A stretch of 64,000 nt of DNA, from contig JAIQDT010009150.1 in assembly GCA_021521415.1 (NCBI GenBank), positions 1 through 64,000 on the forward strand, given 5' to 3'. A program made the translations under genes and the position numbers. This DNA is from Bidens hawaiensis. Its lineage: Eukaryota > Streptophyta > Magnoliopsida > Asterales > Asteraceae. How positions within the stretch are numbered: the stretch's first letter is position 1; each line of letters begins with the position of its first letter. Of the stretch, positions 34,869 to 46,667 are shown piece by piece. A model generated the notes under the pieces. It saw only the letters and a program-made list of their open reading frames with translations, had not been told where the DNA came from and made no database searches.

Positions 34869-36197
34869 CTAATGCTTTACATATTTGCCATAATACGATT
34901 CATACCAGTTAACAAACTTTTTCAACCCGGTCCGCAAATCAACCGTCGGGTTATACCCGAGCTCTTTACGAGCCAAACTTATATTCGCATGTGTAAACGG
35001 TACATCCCCGTTTCCAAGCATCGTCACCACGTGCTTCTTCGCCTTCTTCTTTAAATAACCCTCCAACAAACTCACCATCGTCGGCACCGTCACGGGCTGT
35101 GTGTTCCCCAAATTATATATCCGGTACGGTGCAGGCCTCCTTTTCTTCCCACCCGACCCGGTACTCTTACCCGACGTATCCAAAGCCGCCACACACCCTT
35201 TCACAATATCATCGATATACGTAAAATCCCTAGCCAAATCTACCCGATTTTTACCACGGTAAATCGTAATCGGCTTCCCTTGCCGAATATTTTGCGTAAA
35301 CGAAAAATACGCCATATCGGGCCGTCCCCACGGCCCGTAAACCGTGAAAAACCGTAACCCGGTTATCGACAACCCGTAAATATGATTATACGAATGCGCG
35401 ATTTCTTCGCCCGCTTTTTTAGTGGCGGCATATAACGAAGCGGGCCGGTCTGTCCGGTCCGATTCTGAAAATGGGGCTTTGTCGTTCAACCCGTAAACCG
35501 AGCTCGAGCTGGCCCACACGACCGCGGGCTGCGGGTCCGCGGATTTAGATTGCTCCAAAAGCGTGACTAGACCGGCTATGTTACTATGAACATACGAATG
35601 CGGGTTTTTCATAGCGTACCGTACGCCGGCTTGCGCCGCCAAATGCATAACATGTGTGAAAGCGACGTCAAAAAGTTTCGACAATATCCTCTCGTCGTTA
35701 ATATCCCCTTCGACGATAAAAACGTTGTGCGATTCGAGCAGATGACGGCGCGCATGCTTCAGCGAGGGGTCGTAATAATTGTTGAAATTGTCCAACCCCA
35801 CAACGCCGTCACCGCGTTTTTTCAGGGCGAGTGCCACGTGGCTGCCGACAAAACCGGCGGCGCCGGTGACGAGGACGGAGATTCCGTGGGAGCGACGGAT
35901 CTGGGCGGATGATCGGACGTGCTTCTCCCAGTGGGGCCCACCGAGGGCTGGATGGGTCAAAACCGCCGGGTGGTGGATGTAACGGGTGCCGGAATCGATG
36001 AAGCTTTGGATGCTTAAATAGGAGGCCGTTAGGGCGATTAACAATAGGGCCCACAGGAACATTGTGGTGGTGGATGTGAAGCAGCGGTGGAAGGATCGGT
36101 TGATCATGGTGTTGGTGTTGTGATAATAATAAGCTCGTTCGATTTTGATTTTGCCGGGGGTTGACGGAATAAACAGGTCTTCCTCCAACGGCGGCAT
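34869..36197 (-). CDS. GAE: UDP-glucuronate 4-epimerase
   Basis: Converts UDP-glucuronate to UDP-galacturonate, the donor for pectin synthesis, in the Golgi. The frame is intronless and gives 442 residues from the chosen Met at 36197 (MPPLEEDLF); an upstream in-frame Met at 36248 lacks family resemblance. Residues about 46-68 form a membrane anchor (type II). The SDR fold follows: Rossmann motif GAAGFVG at 112-118, a Ser cluster 'ASSSSVYG' at 229-236, catalytic Y256-x3-K260 ('YAATK'), then 'RFFTVYGPWGRPDM' and 'DFTYIDDIVKG', typical of plant GAE proteins. A Gly/Lys-rich insert ('SGKSTGSGGKKRR') sits before the C-terminal third. No lesion is seen. The exact paralogue number (GAE1-6) cannot be fixed from here. 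Confidence 0.96.
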   Translation of the reverse strand: MPPLEEDLFIPSTPGKIKIERAYYYHNTNTMINRSFHRCFTSTTTMFLWALLLIALTASYLSIQSFIDSGTRYIHHPAVLTHPALGGPHWEKHVRSSAQIRRSHGISVLVTGAAGFVGSHVALALKKRGDGVVGLDNFNNYYDPSLKHARRHLLESHNVFIVEGDINDERILSKLFDVAFTHVMHLAAQAGVRYAMKNPHSYVHSNIAGLVTLLEQSKSADPQPAVVWASSSSVYGLNDKAPFSESDRTDRPASLYAATKKAGEEIAHSYNHIYGLSITGLRFFTVYGPWGRPDMAYFSFTQNIRQGKPITIYRGKNRVDLARDFTYIDDIVKGCVAALDTSGKSTGSGGKKRRPAPYRIYNLGNTQPVTVPTMVSLLEGYLKKKAKKHVVTMLGNGDVPFTHANISLARKELGYNPTVDLRTGLKKFVNWYESYYGKYVKH

Positions 36198-36315
36198 TTT
36201 AAGGATGATAATAATATGGTGAAGCAATTTTGAGATGATTGGAATCAAGGATATGATATTTATTTAATTGTTGGAATGGAATCTTGGGAAATAATGACAG
36301 GCTGGATGGGGTGGG

Positions 36316-36322
36316 TTATATA
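36316..36322 (-). promoter_or_regulatory. Probable TATA box of the epimerase gene
   Basis: The minus strand reads TATATAA in GCAATATATAACCC, about 120 bp before the chosen start codon, giving a leader of roughly 90 nt. Confidence 0.5.
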
Positions 36323-37313
36323 TTGCTGATTCATGGAGGGAAACGTGTTATTGGACTAGGATGAGGAGAAGGTGGGTTTAGAAGGACTAGTTGTGACTCT
36401 TTTTGAAACCTTTTGCTTTGTTTTAGGGATTTTGTTTTTATTTTGTTAAATTGATTTTTTTGGTGAAATTTGATGTGATATATGATTGTAGTGCCACAAT
36501 GATATATGTAATTTGATTGTAGATCATGTAGGTTTTATGTTTCGTACGCTTGTCACTAATTTAGTTTAAGGTTATTGAAGGTTTAGACTAATATGAATAT
36601 AATATAGTTTAAGTATACAGTGTAAACAAATGTATAGAGATTAAAAATAGCATGTTACACGAGAAAACATGTAAACAGATGTATAAAGATAATATGTTAC
36701 ACGAGAATTTGATTGAAGACAACAATCTTATTGGCAAAGCATTAAGCTACCTACGTATAACATGTTAGAAGTTAATGAAACAATATCACAAAATGGAAGT
36801 GACTAGAAAATGAAAAATGCAACAACAAAGAAATTTAAGAGGCAATGCTTTTTCAACGCCATCATCTATGATAGCTGGATATTTCGCTTTAAAGCTACAA
36901 CTAAGAGAAAACTTTTTGTCATTTGAAAGACCAAGAAAAAGAAAATTATTTTCAGAGAAGACATAATGAAATGTAACGACTTGTTCTAAACTGGATGATG
37001 GTGTAATATTTTATGGCATCATATTATAAAGTTATACGTTATTTGATGATACATGATTTGATATGATTTATGATTATACAGCTTTACAGTTGACGATAAT
37101 TTGTTATGATATATGATTATAGTGGCACAACGTTATACAATTATATGTAATTTGAGTTGCAGATTATGTGTAAATATGAATAAGATAAGTGTTTGTGGTT
37201 TTTCAATATGTAGGCCGATACCAACATAATAGCTTTGATATGTGTAAATTGAAGGCAACAACGTTCGTTTTTCACAATGCACTAAGCTATGTGTACATGC
37301 TTGTTTCATTGAT
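36323..37313. other. Upstream flank of the epimerase gene and AT-rich spacer
   Basis: No gene is seen. 'TATGATTATAGTGGCACAACG' and 'TATGATTGTAGTGCCACAATG'-like stretches occur at about 37103 and 36481, a diverged internal repeat. Confidence 0.45.
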
Positions 37314-39331
37314 TGTCACACCTCGACCGGTGGCGGAATGCCGGAGCGTAACGTATAGTTGCTCAAAACACATGTGACAACTATTAAAGAGGCAACATTA
37401 TCATTTTCATATTAAATCTCAAGTACACAATTTTGAAACGGAAATACCATCATAACAAAACAAACTAACTATTACATCATTTTATTTAAATTAACCTAAG
37501 GCAATCTAGTGTCTTCGATCTTAATCATAATTTCATCACCCGTTCATACCAGTAACATATATTTAAAATAAAAGTCAACTAAAAAAATAGTTGATGAATT
37601 TCCCACAAGTTTGATATAATATAATATGAGGCAAAATAATACAATTCCATGAACATGCATATTAAACAAGCAAGTTATGAAATATGTAAAAAATTATCAA
37701 TAAGGCCCTTTTTTATTTGACACAAAGTCTAAATAGTAAGGGGAGTGTATGATCATACTTATTAAGGCTCACGCGGCAATGAAGCAATAATAAACACAAA
37801 TCAAACATGAGGCATAATTCATACAAGCAAACACTAATACACAAGTCCATGATGTGAATTGTAGTTTGAAGCAACGAGGCTAAATAAAACTAAGTGTTTT
37901 GCTAGGATATATATGCTACCCCCAAAATATTTAAAAGAGTAAAAAAAAAGAGGGTGTGAGAAACTCACTTGTTAAGTAGCGGGAAAAGAGTAAATAGGAG
38001 AAGATGTCTTAAGCGAGTGAACCGACAAGGTTCGGTTCGACGATCGACCTTAGATAAGAAAATAACTATGATCAAAATGAGCCTAAGGAAAAGTAAGAAA
38101 AGATGGCCGCCCTGTTTGGTTGATAATTATTTAAACGAAAAGTTTGTTAAAAATATAATTTTATTCTATTTTTATAAGTTAAGTGAAAAAGGTTAGTTAC
38201 TTGATTTATAGTCAATTTATTTTAATTTTAGAAAAAACATAGGTTATAATATTTACTAGTTAATTTTAATGAGTTCGGTTCGTTTCCAAATCGAATATTA
38301 TTTGAGAAAACAAGTTAAACGAGTGGTTCGTTTTTGGTCGGACATGAACCCAGTTTGGAGTCGGGTTTATGTCTAACATGTTTGAACTGATAAAAATGAA
38401 GTGACATGTTTGAAAAGTTTGGTCTTGCTTATAAATTTTGCATAAGTTAGTTTTTAAAACTTTTATAATCGAACATTAGACGAGCCGACAAGCAGTAGTG
38501 AAACACAACCATTTTTGTCAATTTTGGACGAGAACATGATGATGATCACATGATGAGTTGTACATAAACAAAACAAATAATTACCCAAGGATGAAATATC
38601 AAAGAATAAAGAAGAAGTTGAATGGTTTGACTTTCTTGGTCAAACATGGACTTTAGCACAAATTGGAGAGTGAGAACACAATTGAAGGTGAAAGGAGTTG
38701 TGGTAAAAAATTTGTAGAAGCTTAGAAGAGTATATGAAGGGAATTTAGTTAATAACAAGGTTGATGTGTGTAAATGCATGAGCTAGTCATAAGCAATATT
38801 AATCACCAATATTAAAGAGTTTTGACCAAATTATGCAAGGAATGCTAATTAGCACCTAGATACAAGTCTAGGTTCATCAAAGACTTAAAAAATAAGTCAA
38901 AAGGCTGAAAATCAGAGAGGAGGAGTTCACGGCATTTGGCCCGCAAGGAAAACTGCACATGTTGCTTGTCGCGTTGCGCGACGAGCTAGGCAGTCCTCGC
39001 AGCGCTACGTGAAGAGATAGTAAACATGGTCAACAAGAGACCACGCCGCGTCACACGGTGAGCTTGGCTATGCTCGTCGTGTGGCGCGGCCAGCTTTTGG
39101 GGAAGATTCTTGGGGAAATTACATTTTAGTCCCTTGACTTAAGGTTAAGTGCATTTCGAGCATAAAACTTGATTTCATGAGGTTTAAACTGTACAATTGA
39201 AATGCGAACACGAATAAATATTAAACAAATAAATAACACAAATGAATACTTAATAAAACTTTTATTAATAAATGTGAATCCAAAAATTTAAAATAGGTCG
39301 GGTTCGAGTATGAAAAATGACGAATGTCACA
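37314..39331 (-). repeat. Probable solo LTR of a Ty3/Gypsy element (2,018 bp)
   Basis: The plus strand begins TGTCACACCTCGACCGG and ends GAATGTCACA, the same kind of termini as the chromovirus LTRs, so I read it as minus orientation. Flanks are TTGAT (37309-37313) and TTGGT (39332-39336), four of five bases equal. A 'GTGAGAAACTCACTTGTTAAG' block (about 37957-37977) parallels 'GTGAGACTCACCTGTGG' of the chromovirus LTR, and CG-rich short repeats lie near 38950-39110, as at the U3 end there. No gag-pol lies on either side, so recombination between LTRs is the simplest explanation. Confidence 0.7.
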
Positions 39332-41400
39332 TTGGTGCTATAACATGTTAGAAGTTAATGATATTGTGACATTCGTTAATTAAAAAAAAATGACCAGCCT
39401 TTTTTGCTGCGTGTCGTGGGGGAATTTCCCTCGTGCCCCCCAACACTCGGGCCACATGTTATATCATAAATTTCATTTTAGTTTCGTTTTCAATCGTTTA
39501 CGCATCAAAACTCATGTTCCTCTCATCCTAATAAACCAAAACCCAATTCAAAAATGTATTTTTCAGCCTCCAAACCTAATTTCACCATATTATATTTAAA
39601 CTCAACCATAAGCATTTAACCTAAAGTGGTTAGAAAGTTAGTTTAATGTCCAACCGTCCATGAAAACTTGTCCCTCTTGCCTTTACCTATAAATACCAAC
39701 TCTCCTAAACCATTTCTTGCTGCTCATCTCTTCCTTTCTATCTGATTTTTGGATTTGCAAGGCTAATTAAAGTGTTGCCTATGTTTTAAAAGTCAGACAT
39801 AACCTTTGTTTGCTTTTCAATGTAGATTTTTTTTGTGTTTTATATTCATCCTTTTCGATCAAAATTGGCAATCGAAACTTCTCCTATTTCCCTATCTAGA
39901 AATGTGTTAAGTTTCTAGTCGGTGTCAGAAGGGTAGGGCGGAGGCTATGGCAGGTTCGGTTGAATCAATCGGAGAAGACGACTACGAAATGAATAATCAA
40001 AATCTTGTTTAATCTATACTTCAAATCCAATCTAATCTGTAATACAACCAAATTATCTTCCAACTTCGGTTTCAGACTCCTCGATTTGGGTTAGCCGTCA
40101 CAGGTGTTGCCGGAAAAAGAATTTGGCAGGTGGCCGTGGGTGAGTGAGGATGAAGATGACTTATAAATATTAAAATTATTAAAAAAAATTATAAGACCAT
40201 CTTACCCTTAGTTAACACTAAATATTTAATAAAGTTAGTGATTTGAACGTAATCGGCAATAAGTGAGAAATCTCGTTGGTTTTTTTGCATAAAAAAATTT
40301 TGGACTAAAGTCGCATAATTTACCAAACCTTTAGGATGATTTTGGCACTTTACTTGAAGCTATATATATCTATGTTAATACCTTTTAAAAAAAACATACA
40401 ACTTTTATCATTTGTTACTTTCACGTTAAACCTGATTCCTTTTAAGCTTATTTTAAATAAACTTATAATAATATTAGATGTATTGGTTTTTATTAATACT
40501 AACGATATCTTTAGTCGATGTTGGCCTCAGCTAACGAGTTGACTGCTAGCTATCCCATCTTTTAACGTATTTCTTTCCAATGGTTTGTGACTGACGGAAT
40601 CCTAACGCCATTACTATGAGATCGTCGGAAAAACACTTTTGGCCAGAAAAGTTACATTTTTAACCAGAAAACTCAATCTAAACACCACCACCAACCGACT
40701 CGCCACCACCACTTGAGCACACTAACCGATTCCGACAATGATTCTAGAGTTCCAGCGACCTCAATAGTTGGGAGGCTTTTACTAGAAAAATGTTCCTAAA
40801 GATTCGATCTAAATTTATAAAGATGTTTGGAATGAAAATGTTTGGTTTTCCCGAAAAAATGTGAGTTATCTGGCCAAAAATGTTTTTCGGCGGCCTGCAA
40901 CTAACGATGTTAAATTCTGTTAGTCACGGACCGCTGGGAACAAATATAATAAAAGGTGGAATCACTATCAGCCAACTTGCTAGTTGCGACCGACATCGAC
41001 CAATATATGATACTTGGGATTAAAAACATCTTCAATCGTAGCTGGTAAGAAACTCTCCTTAAAATGAAAAGTGAAAGAATAGTTATTAAAAGGTAAAAAC
41101 ATTTAATGATAAACTTAAATAAACAATCATTCATGAGCATAAGCAGGCGCAAACACCACATTTTCACACGTTCATGAATGCAACTGAATAAACTTAGCCT
41201 CTGTTAGATGCTTGGTAGCCTCTTAATTTCCATTAAGAGGCTACCTCTGAATCGGTTGGAAGTAGAGTGTGCTTGGTTAACTAAAAAGACACATATTAAT
41301 GTTTCAAGAATTTTCTCAATGGGTAAGTTTTTGAAACATGCTAAATGATTCAGAAACCACCTTATAATCGGCCAGGTCTGTTAATGATTCAACACAAGAT
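39332..41400. other. Intergenic DNA with one inverted-repeat element
   Basis: About 40585-40670 and 40840-40935 are inverted relatives ('CGGAAAAACACTTTTGGCCAG' against 'GCCGAAAAACATTTTTGGCCAG' read inverted), giving a MITE-like element of about 350 bp; no target duplication was found. A plus-strand TATAAATA at about 39692 is followed by pyrimidine-rich sequence but by no sizeable frame. Confidence 0.5.
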
Positions 41401-41791
41401 TGCCAAATAACCATGTTTGTTTGGTTCGTAGAATTATTTCGAAAGAAATTGGAATCTTAAAAGGAATTGGAATTTGATGGATTGAATTAAATTCCAATAA
41501 AAATAGACTTGTGTTTGGTTGGTAAATTTATAAATGGAATTATTGGATGAATGTGGAAATATAGGATATTTTTGGTATTTGATGAAGGGGGGTGGGGCTG
41601 GTTTAAAAACCATCATTTGCTCCCACCAATATAAGTGTGCCACCTCATCCAACCACTTTCTATGACTAGTGATGGAATTTTGGTGGGGGTGGTGGTGTGG
41701 TTTGATGGAAATTTTTTTTTTTTGATATTTTTTACAACTTAAAAATTAAAAACAATAGTAAATTAAAAAAATAAAAGTTACATTAAACAAT

Positions 41792-43039
41792 CTACTCCTC
41801 GTCCGAATTCGGAAATTCCAAACCTAAAGAACTTACAAGTTCAACTAGATCATATCTCAACCGATGGTAAATATCTTTGTTCCGCAAGTCTAATTGCACG
41901 TTCTCAGGAACGGGAACTTGAGTAGGAGGATCCGGCACCCAATCTGGAGAAATTGCACGTCCGTCTTCTTTTATTAGCATATTGTGCAATATGATGCATG
42001 CATATAATATGCTAGAGATAATGGGTTTTTTCATTGCACGAACCGGTCAACTAAGTATGCACCAACTACCCTTTAAGACACCGAAAGCTCTCTCGACATC
42101 TTTTCTTGCCGATTCTTGCAACTTCTTGAACGCCTTTTCCTTGACCTCGACAGGAAACGAAAAGGCTTTCACAAAAACAGACCATGCCGGGTAGATACCA
42201 TCGACAAGAAAGTAGCCACGTCTGTAATATCTCCCGTTGACAAAATACGGAGAGAAGGGTGCGGAATCATCTGTCACGCTTTGAAACAACGGTGATGTGT
42301 ATAGAACACTGATATCGTTGTTTGAGACAGGAACACCAAAATAAGAATGCCAAATCCATAAATCATTTGACGCAACCGCTTCAAGTACGATAGTCGGTCG
42401 TTTGATATCACCCCTAACATACGCCCCTCGAAACTCCCGTGGACAATTCCTCCATTCGATATGTGTACAGTCGATGCTACCGAGCATCCTTGGAAAATGC
42501 CATCTAGCCTCATGCGCGGCGTAAAGACGTGTAATGTCGTGTCTTGTTGGTTTTCGTAGAAACTCTTTGCCATAAAATTTAATAATCGCGTTATAAAAGA
42601 ATTGCAGACATTTACGTGAAGTTCTCTGAGACATTTGTAAGTATTCATCGAATTGATCGGGTGGGTTACCTGTCGTTAATTGACGAATAGCGGATGTGCA
42701 TTTTTGAAGCGCCGTAAAACTTCGTTTGCCCCTCGCGTCGTAAGATTCTTGAAACCATTCTTCGCTTGCTTCGACGTCCGCTACAATCTTTAAAAATAAA
42801 GATTTCGGCAAACGAAACTGATCCCTGAACGTCTCGTCATTGTATTTCGGCTCCTCCATAAAATAGTCGTTCATTAGCACTTCGTGGGCATGTATACGAT
42901 CACGATCCACCATTTTTTTCTTTGGACGGCTCGGGCCTTCAAGTTCGTTATATAACAACGGGAACCATTCAACAATGTCATCGTCCGAAGACGAAGAGCT
43001 ATCGGTGTCTAGCGGAAACGAGTTGCTCGGAAAATCCAT
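41792..43039 (-). pseudogene. Harbinger (DDE_Tnp_4 / HARBI1-like) transposase with one in-frame stop
   Basis: A 415-codon frame on the minus strand. An acidic Ser/Asp-rich N-terminus (residues 11-22) is followed by a helix-turn-helix-like part and the DDE catalytic core: D190 in 'GSIDCTHIEW', D280 in 'FLVDGIYPAW', E316 in 'DVERAFGVLKG', an order and spacing typical of PIF/Harbinger transposases. A TGA at 42047-42049 (codon 331) interrupts, after which the same frame continues with 'SILYACIILHNMLIKEDG', the usual C-terminal block. A CGA-to-TGA change would explain the stop. All catalytic residues lie before it. Otherwise the gene looks undamaged, so inactivation is recent or the base is an error. 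Confidence 0.88.
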
Positions 43040-43099
43040 ATTTATTTTGTTTTGAATTGAAGTAGTGAAGAAATAGGTTTATGTAGTAGAAGATTGAGA

Positions 43100-44504
43100 G
43101 TGTTTTGAGTTGGATTTGATTTTGAGTTGGATTAAAATGGTTGTTAATTTATATTGTTTAATTTTTTTTAATTACCCAACCCACAACGGTCACCCCCGTC
43201 CCCAAGGTTCAAATTTATTGGTATTCGCCATCGATTTCAAAACCCTAGGCGACGGTGGAGATGGCTATGGTGGGGGGCGTTTTGTTCGAAAACCCTAGGT
43301 GGCTGTGGCTGTCTAACTTAAGCATGGTTGTCGCCTGAAACAGTGTTTAGCTGCTTCCATTTTGTAGTCGTGGTGGTAATGCATACCACCGATCGTTTGG
43401 TGTTCAAATTTAAAACCCTATCTGACTGGTGGCTGTTAAAAGTTCAGGTTTTTGAGGGTGTTTAAAGTATGTTTCATTCGATTACTTAGATCGACTGTCC
43501 TCTTCCGTCATCTATGGTTGCCGGGTTCCGATTCCGAACCATTGGTGGCGGTGGAGTGGTGGTGGCTGCCTGGTTCCGATTTGGTACCCTTGGTGGGGTG
43601 AAGTGGTGGTGGTTGTTGTCTATTGTGGTTGGTTATTGTCGATAAACATTTTTCGATTTGCTATTGTCATCGACTTGATGACGATTGTGAGTCAGTTTCC
43701 CTGCATGTTTTGCTTCTTTTACCGGACGTTGCTGCTGACAGACTTCCGCCCGTCAATGGCGGCTTTGTTTAGCGACTTTGGGTTGGTTTGGTTTGGTTTG
43801 GTTTGCTAACATATTGTAATATTGTTTGTTGACAGCCTTTGATTGTTGGTTTATTTTTCTTCGGTTTAAATTCGACTTTTATAGTTTTGAAAGTGGTTTA
43901 AGTAGTTTATTGTTCAATATCTAAATTTGATGAGAATTTTTGTGATGTTTTTTCTGGCCGTTTATTGCAGCCGCGTACGGCGCATTTTAGTCGGTTTGGA
44001 TGATAAAGGCTATGATGATTATATATCTGAGCCTGAGCCTATTTGTGATTGTATTTCTTAACGAGCTTTCGTTCTTTCTTTGTTCTGTTATGTTTTTGGT
44101 TTTCATTAGTTTTGTAAAAAATTGATGTAGATTAATTTTAGGTTCTGCATTGTAACTTGATGGGCTTTGTTAATCTTTATATAAGCACCGCCGCATTGAG
44201 GCAGGTGGCAGGTTGGAAGCACGACAGGTGATGGTGGTTGTTTATGGCTCTGTTGGACTAGGTTCCATTTGGTTCTCAATTGTTGGCTGAGTCATCTGCT
44301 ATGAAAATTTGTGAGAAATGTTTCATAAGAGGTTTTCAAAGTTTTTGATGCTCGCCTGAGCTTTTAAAGAGACAATAAAGCATGTGGTGTATTTGCAGTG
44401 GGCTGTGATGGTTGGCTAAGGCCTGCGAATCAAATCAACCTTAGATGTTTTGCAACCCCCCCCCCCCCCCCGCCCCCGGGCAACGCGGGGGGTCAAAATA
44501 CTAG
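43100..44504 (+). mobile_element. Helitron, 3' portion (second copy)
   Basis: Ends CTAG at 44501-44504 followed by T. A GC hairpin CCCCG-GGCAAC-GCGGGG lies about 10 bp upstream (about 44474-44492), preceded by a run of about 16 C. It shares 'GATAAAGGCTATGATGATTA' (about 44004) and the 'GACTTTGGGT' part with the Helitron ending at 32519. The body has GGTGG-rich stretches with 'AACCCTAG' that may be captured gene pieces. The 5' end was not found and the start is nominal. Confidence 0.65.
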
Positions 44505-44615
44505 TTAATTCTAATTCCATCATAATTTCAAGGATTCTACGAATCAAACGATCGTATTCGTTCATTTAGTTAACCAAACGATATTACTTATTCATGTTCT
44601 TCATTTATGTGCAAG

Positions 44616-44933
44616 TAGAGGTGCACACAGAACCCTGTTAACTGGTTTCTTATCGGTTCGTACCTGAAATTATAACCGGTTACTAACCAGCCCAATCCTA
44701 ACCAGTTACTAACCGATCCTAACCGTCGATTAGTAACCGGTTTATATTATTGATTTTAAACCGGTTAACCGAACCGGTTAACCAATTTTTTTATTATTAT
44801 TTTATTAAAAACCGGTTTTTTCCGGTTATTAACCGGTTAACCGGTTCTGTCTAACTGGTCAAAACTGTTTCTCTAACCGGTCAAAACCGGTTAGTAACCG
44901 ACCCAAAAAACCAGTCTAAGCCGTTAACTCCCT

Positions 44934-44965
<32 letters not shown>

Positions 44966-45012
44966 GGTTAGCATATTAACAAGTAAATGGTTAACCGATT
45001 TGTGCCCCTCTA
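44616..45012. mobile_element. TIR element rich in AACCGGTT motifs (397 bp)
   Basis: The ends TAGAGGTGCACA and, inverted, TAGAGGGGCACA match; same family as the small elements inside the triplicated units at 5.6-8.0 kb. TGTGCAAG lies directly before it (44608-44615) and again at 45019-45026, six bases past the right end, so the duplication is not clean. It contains a poly-C run at about 44935-44953. Confidence 0.65.
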
Positions 45013-45187
45013 TCAGACTGTGCAAGTGTGCAACCCTATTGCTATTTGCAACTGTCAAAGCCAGCCCACGGAAAACAATTGTTGAGACCAACTCCCATTT
45101 TGCTGTATACCAAGAAATGAAGCCCATAATAATTTTGATTGTAGCCTAAATTTTCATACCAGTTAAGTTGTGAATTGTAGTTTAAGC

Positions 45188-45509
45188 CACAGATGTAAAA
45201 AAATAAGTTTGGAACCGGTTCACTGCAAACCGACCTAAATCGGTTTGATAAAAGACACCGGTTCTAACCAAACTGGGTCTCAAACCGACCCAACCCGCCG
45301 TCCCTATCGCTGGTTCCCTTTCTGAACTACCAAACCGGTTTTAAAACTGGACTGGCTTGAGAAAAAAACCGTTCTAAACTGAACCGAATCAATTTGGACC
45401 AGATCAACCTTTCATGTTTCTAAACTGAACCAGTTTGTGTCAAACAGGTTTTGATGATCGTTTGACCAAACCGGTTCGGTTTGAAAAGAAAAACGGTTTT
45501 ATACAACTC
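45188..45509. mobile_element. TIR element with 10-bp flanking duplication (322 bp)
   Basis: Flanked by TAGTTTAAGC at 45178-45187 and 45510-45519. The ends are inverted in outline ('CAGATGTAAAAAAA' against 'GAGTTGTATAAAACC'), and the interior is full of CCGGTTT/AAACCGG blocks. Probably hAT-type with an 8-bp duplication extended by chance. Confidence 0.65.
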
Positions 45510-45638
45510 TAGTTTAAGCTAAGGGTTCATTTAATTATTGCAAACCAAAGATAACGCATACTTTTCTTTTGTGAATTCTGTGTCGTTTTCTTTAACCACA
45601 TTATTCTTTTAAATCATGAACCCCTAAAAGGATTGACC

Positions 45639-45669
<31 letters not shown>

Positions 45670-45686
45670 TGATGATGATGATGATG
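45639..45686. repeat. Compound microsatellite (ATA)n(ATG)n
   Basis: About nine ATA units followed directly by about six GAT units; likely length-polymorphic. Confidence 0.95.
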
Positions 45687-46085
45687 GTTTAGAAGTCGTT
45701 TTCCAGTCTCAAGTTTAGCTTATGATACCATTTCGGCACATTTTCTCGTCTTGGCATGTTTTTCCTTCACCACTCAACTCTTTGACACGATCGTTTTAAT
45801 CTTCTTGTTCAGTTTTTATCTGTGATAAAGTAATAGTCACCTCGTATATTTTTGAATGCTTTCATATCTCTCCAAATATTCATTGTCATCCCTCCCAACT
45901 GATCCGCACATACAAAAACACTAGAAATAATCCAAAGTAGGCTCTGTTCCACAAACACAAGTATTACATAAAATAATTTAGTAAGTGAGATAAATGCATG
46001 ATATAGGATGAAAATTACAAGTTTAAAATGCTATAAACATACCTAAAAGTGCAAGTAAAATCACTTCAGCCGCTTTACCTAGTCG

Positions 46086-46667
46086 TAGTGTTGTAGAAGT
46101 CCCTAAGCGCTAGTCGGATGGTCGGGTTTCGCCAATGATTAACCGGATTGAAATTTTTATATGCAAATTTTCACATATATGTAGTTATATACACATATGA
46201 ATATAATGTAGTTATATGAATATATGTAGTTATATGAATATATAACTACATATGAATATATGAATATATGTAGTTATATACACATCATATGAATATAATA
46301 GTTAAAAGTAGTTCAAAATTCAAACTTTTAACCTTTAACAAGCAATTTAAGTACTTAATAGTTTCTAATCGAGGCTAAAAAGTGTAGTTGGGCCGAGTTA
46401 CGCTGAGTGGGGCGATTTAGACCGATTTTATCCGCATATGACTGATGTTGACCACCTAGGACCGGTTTTAACCCGCTCGGACCAATTTTGACTGGCACCG
46501 AGTTGGGCGTTTGGATTGATTTTATCCGACTAGGACCAATAGCCACCGCCTAGGACTGATTTTGACCGACTAGCGCCTAGAGTCTTCGATTAGCTAAACT
46601 TGACCAACTGAAGTCCGCTAGTGCCTAGGCGCTGATTAATCAGCCGCCTAGCCGATTTTTCCACACT
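46086..46667. mobile_element. TIR element with AT-rich repetitive core (582 bp)
   Basis: The left end TAGTGTTGTAGAAGTC and the right end, inverted, AGTGTGGAAAAATCGG match in outline. Both arms carry 'GCGCTAGTCGG / GCGGCTGATTAATC' motifs and repeated 'CCGACTAGGACC'-like blocks. The core (46155-46310) is a run of 'ATATGTAGTTATATGAATA'-type units. No clear target duplication. Resembles widespread plant hAT MITEs. Confidence 0.55.

Larger units (their letters stand above)
41410..44550 (-). mobile_element. PIF/Harbinger-type element, invaded by a Helitron
   Basis: The transposase frame at 41792-43039 lies between two inverted related ends: 'GTTTGGTTCGTAGAAT' at about 41418 on the plus strand and 'GTTTGATTCGTAGAAT' inverted at about 44534-44549, each followed inward by 'GGAATT'-rich sequence. 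A Helitron 3' end at 44504 sits just inside the right end, so the right portion is probably a later insertion. Exact tips and the trinucleotide duplication could not be fixed. Confidence 0.6.

Noticed and set aside
39680..40020. Possible gene start after a good TATA box (TATAAATA)
   Set aside because: The first reasonable ATG gives only about 21 codons, with no domain and no clear splice continuation; it may be an old LTR promoter.
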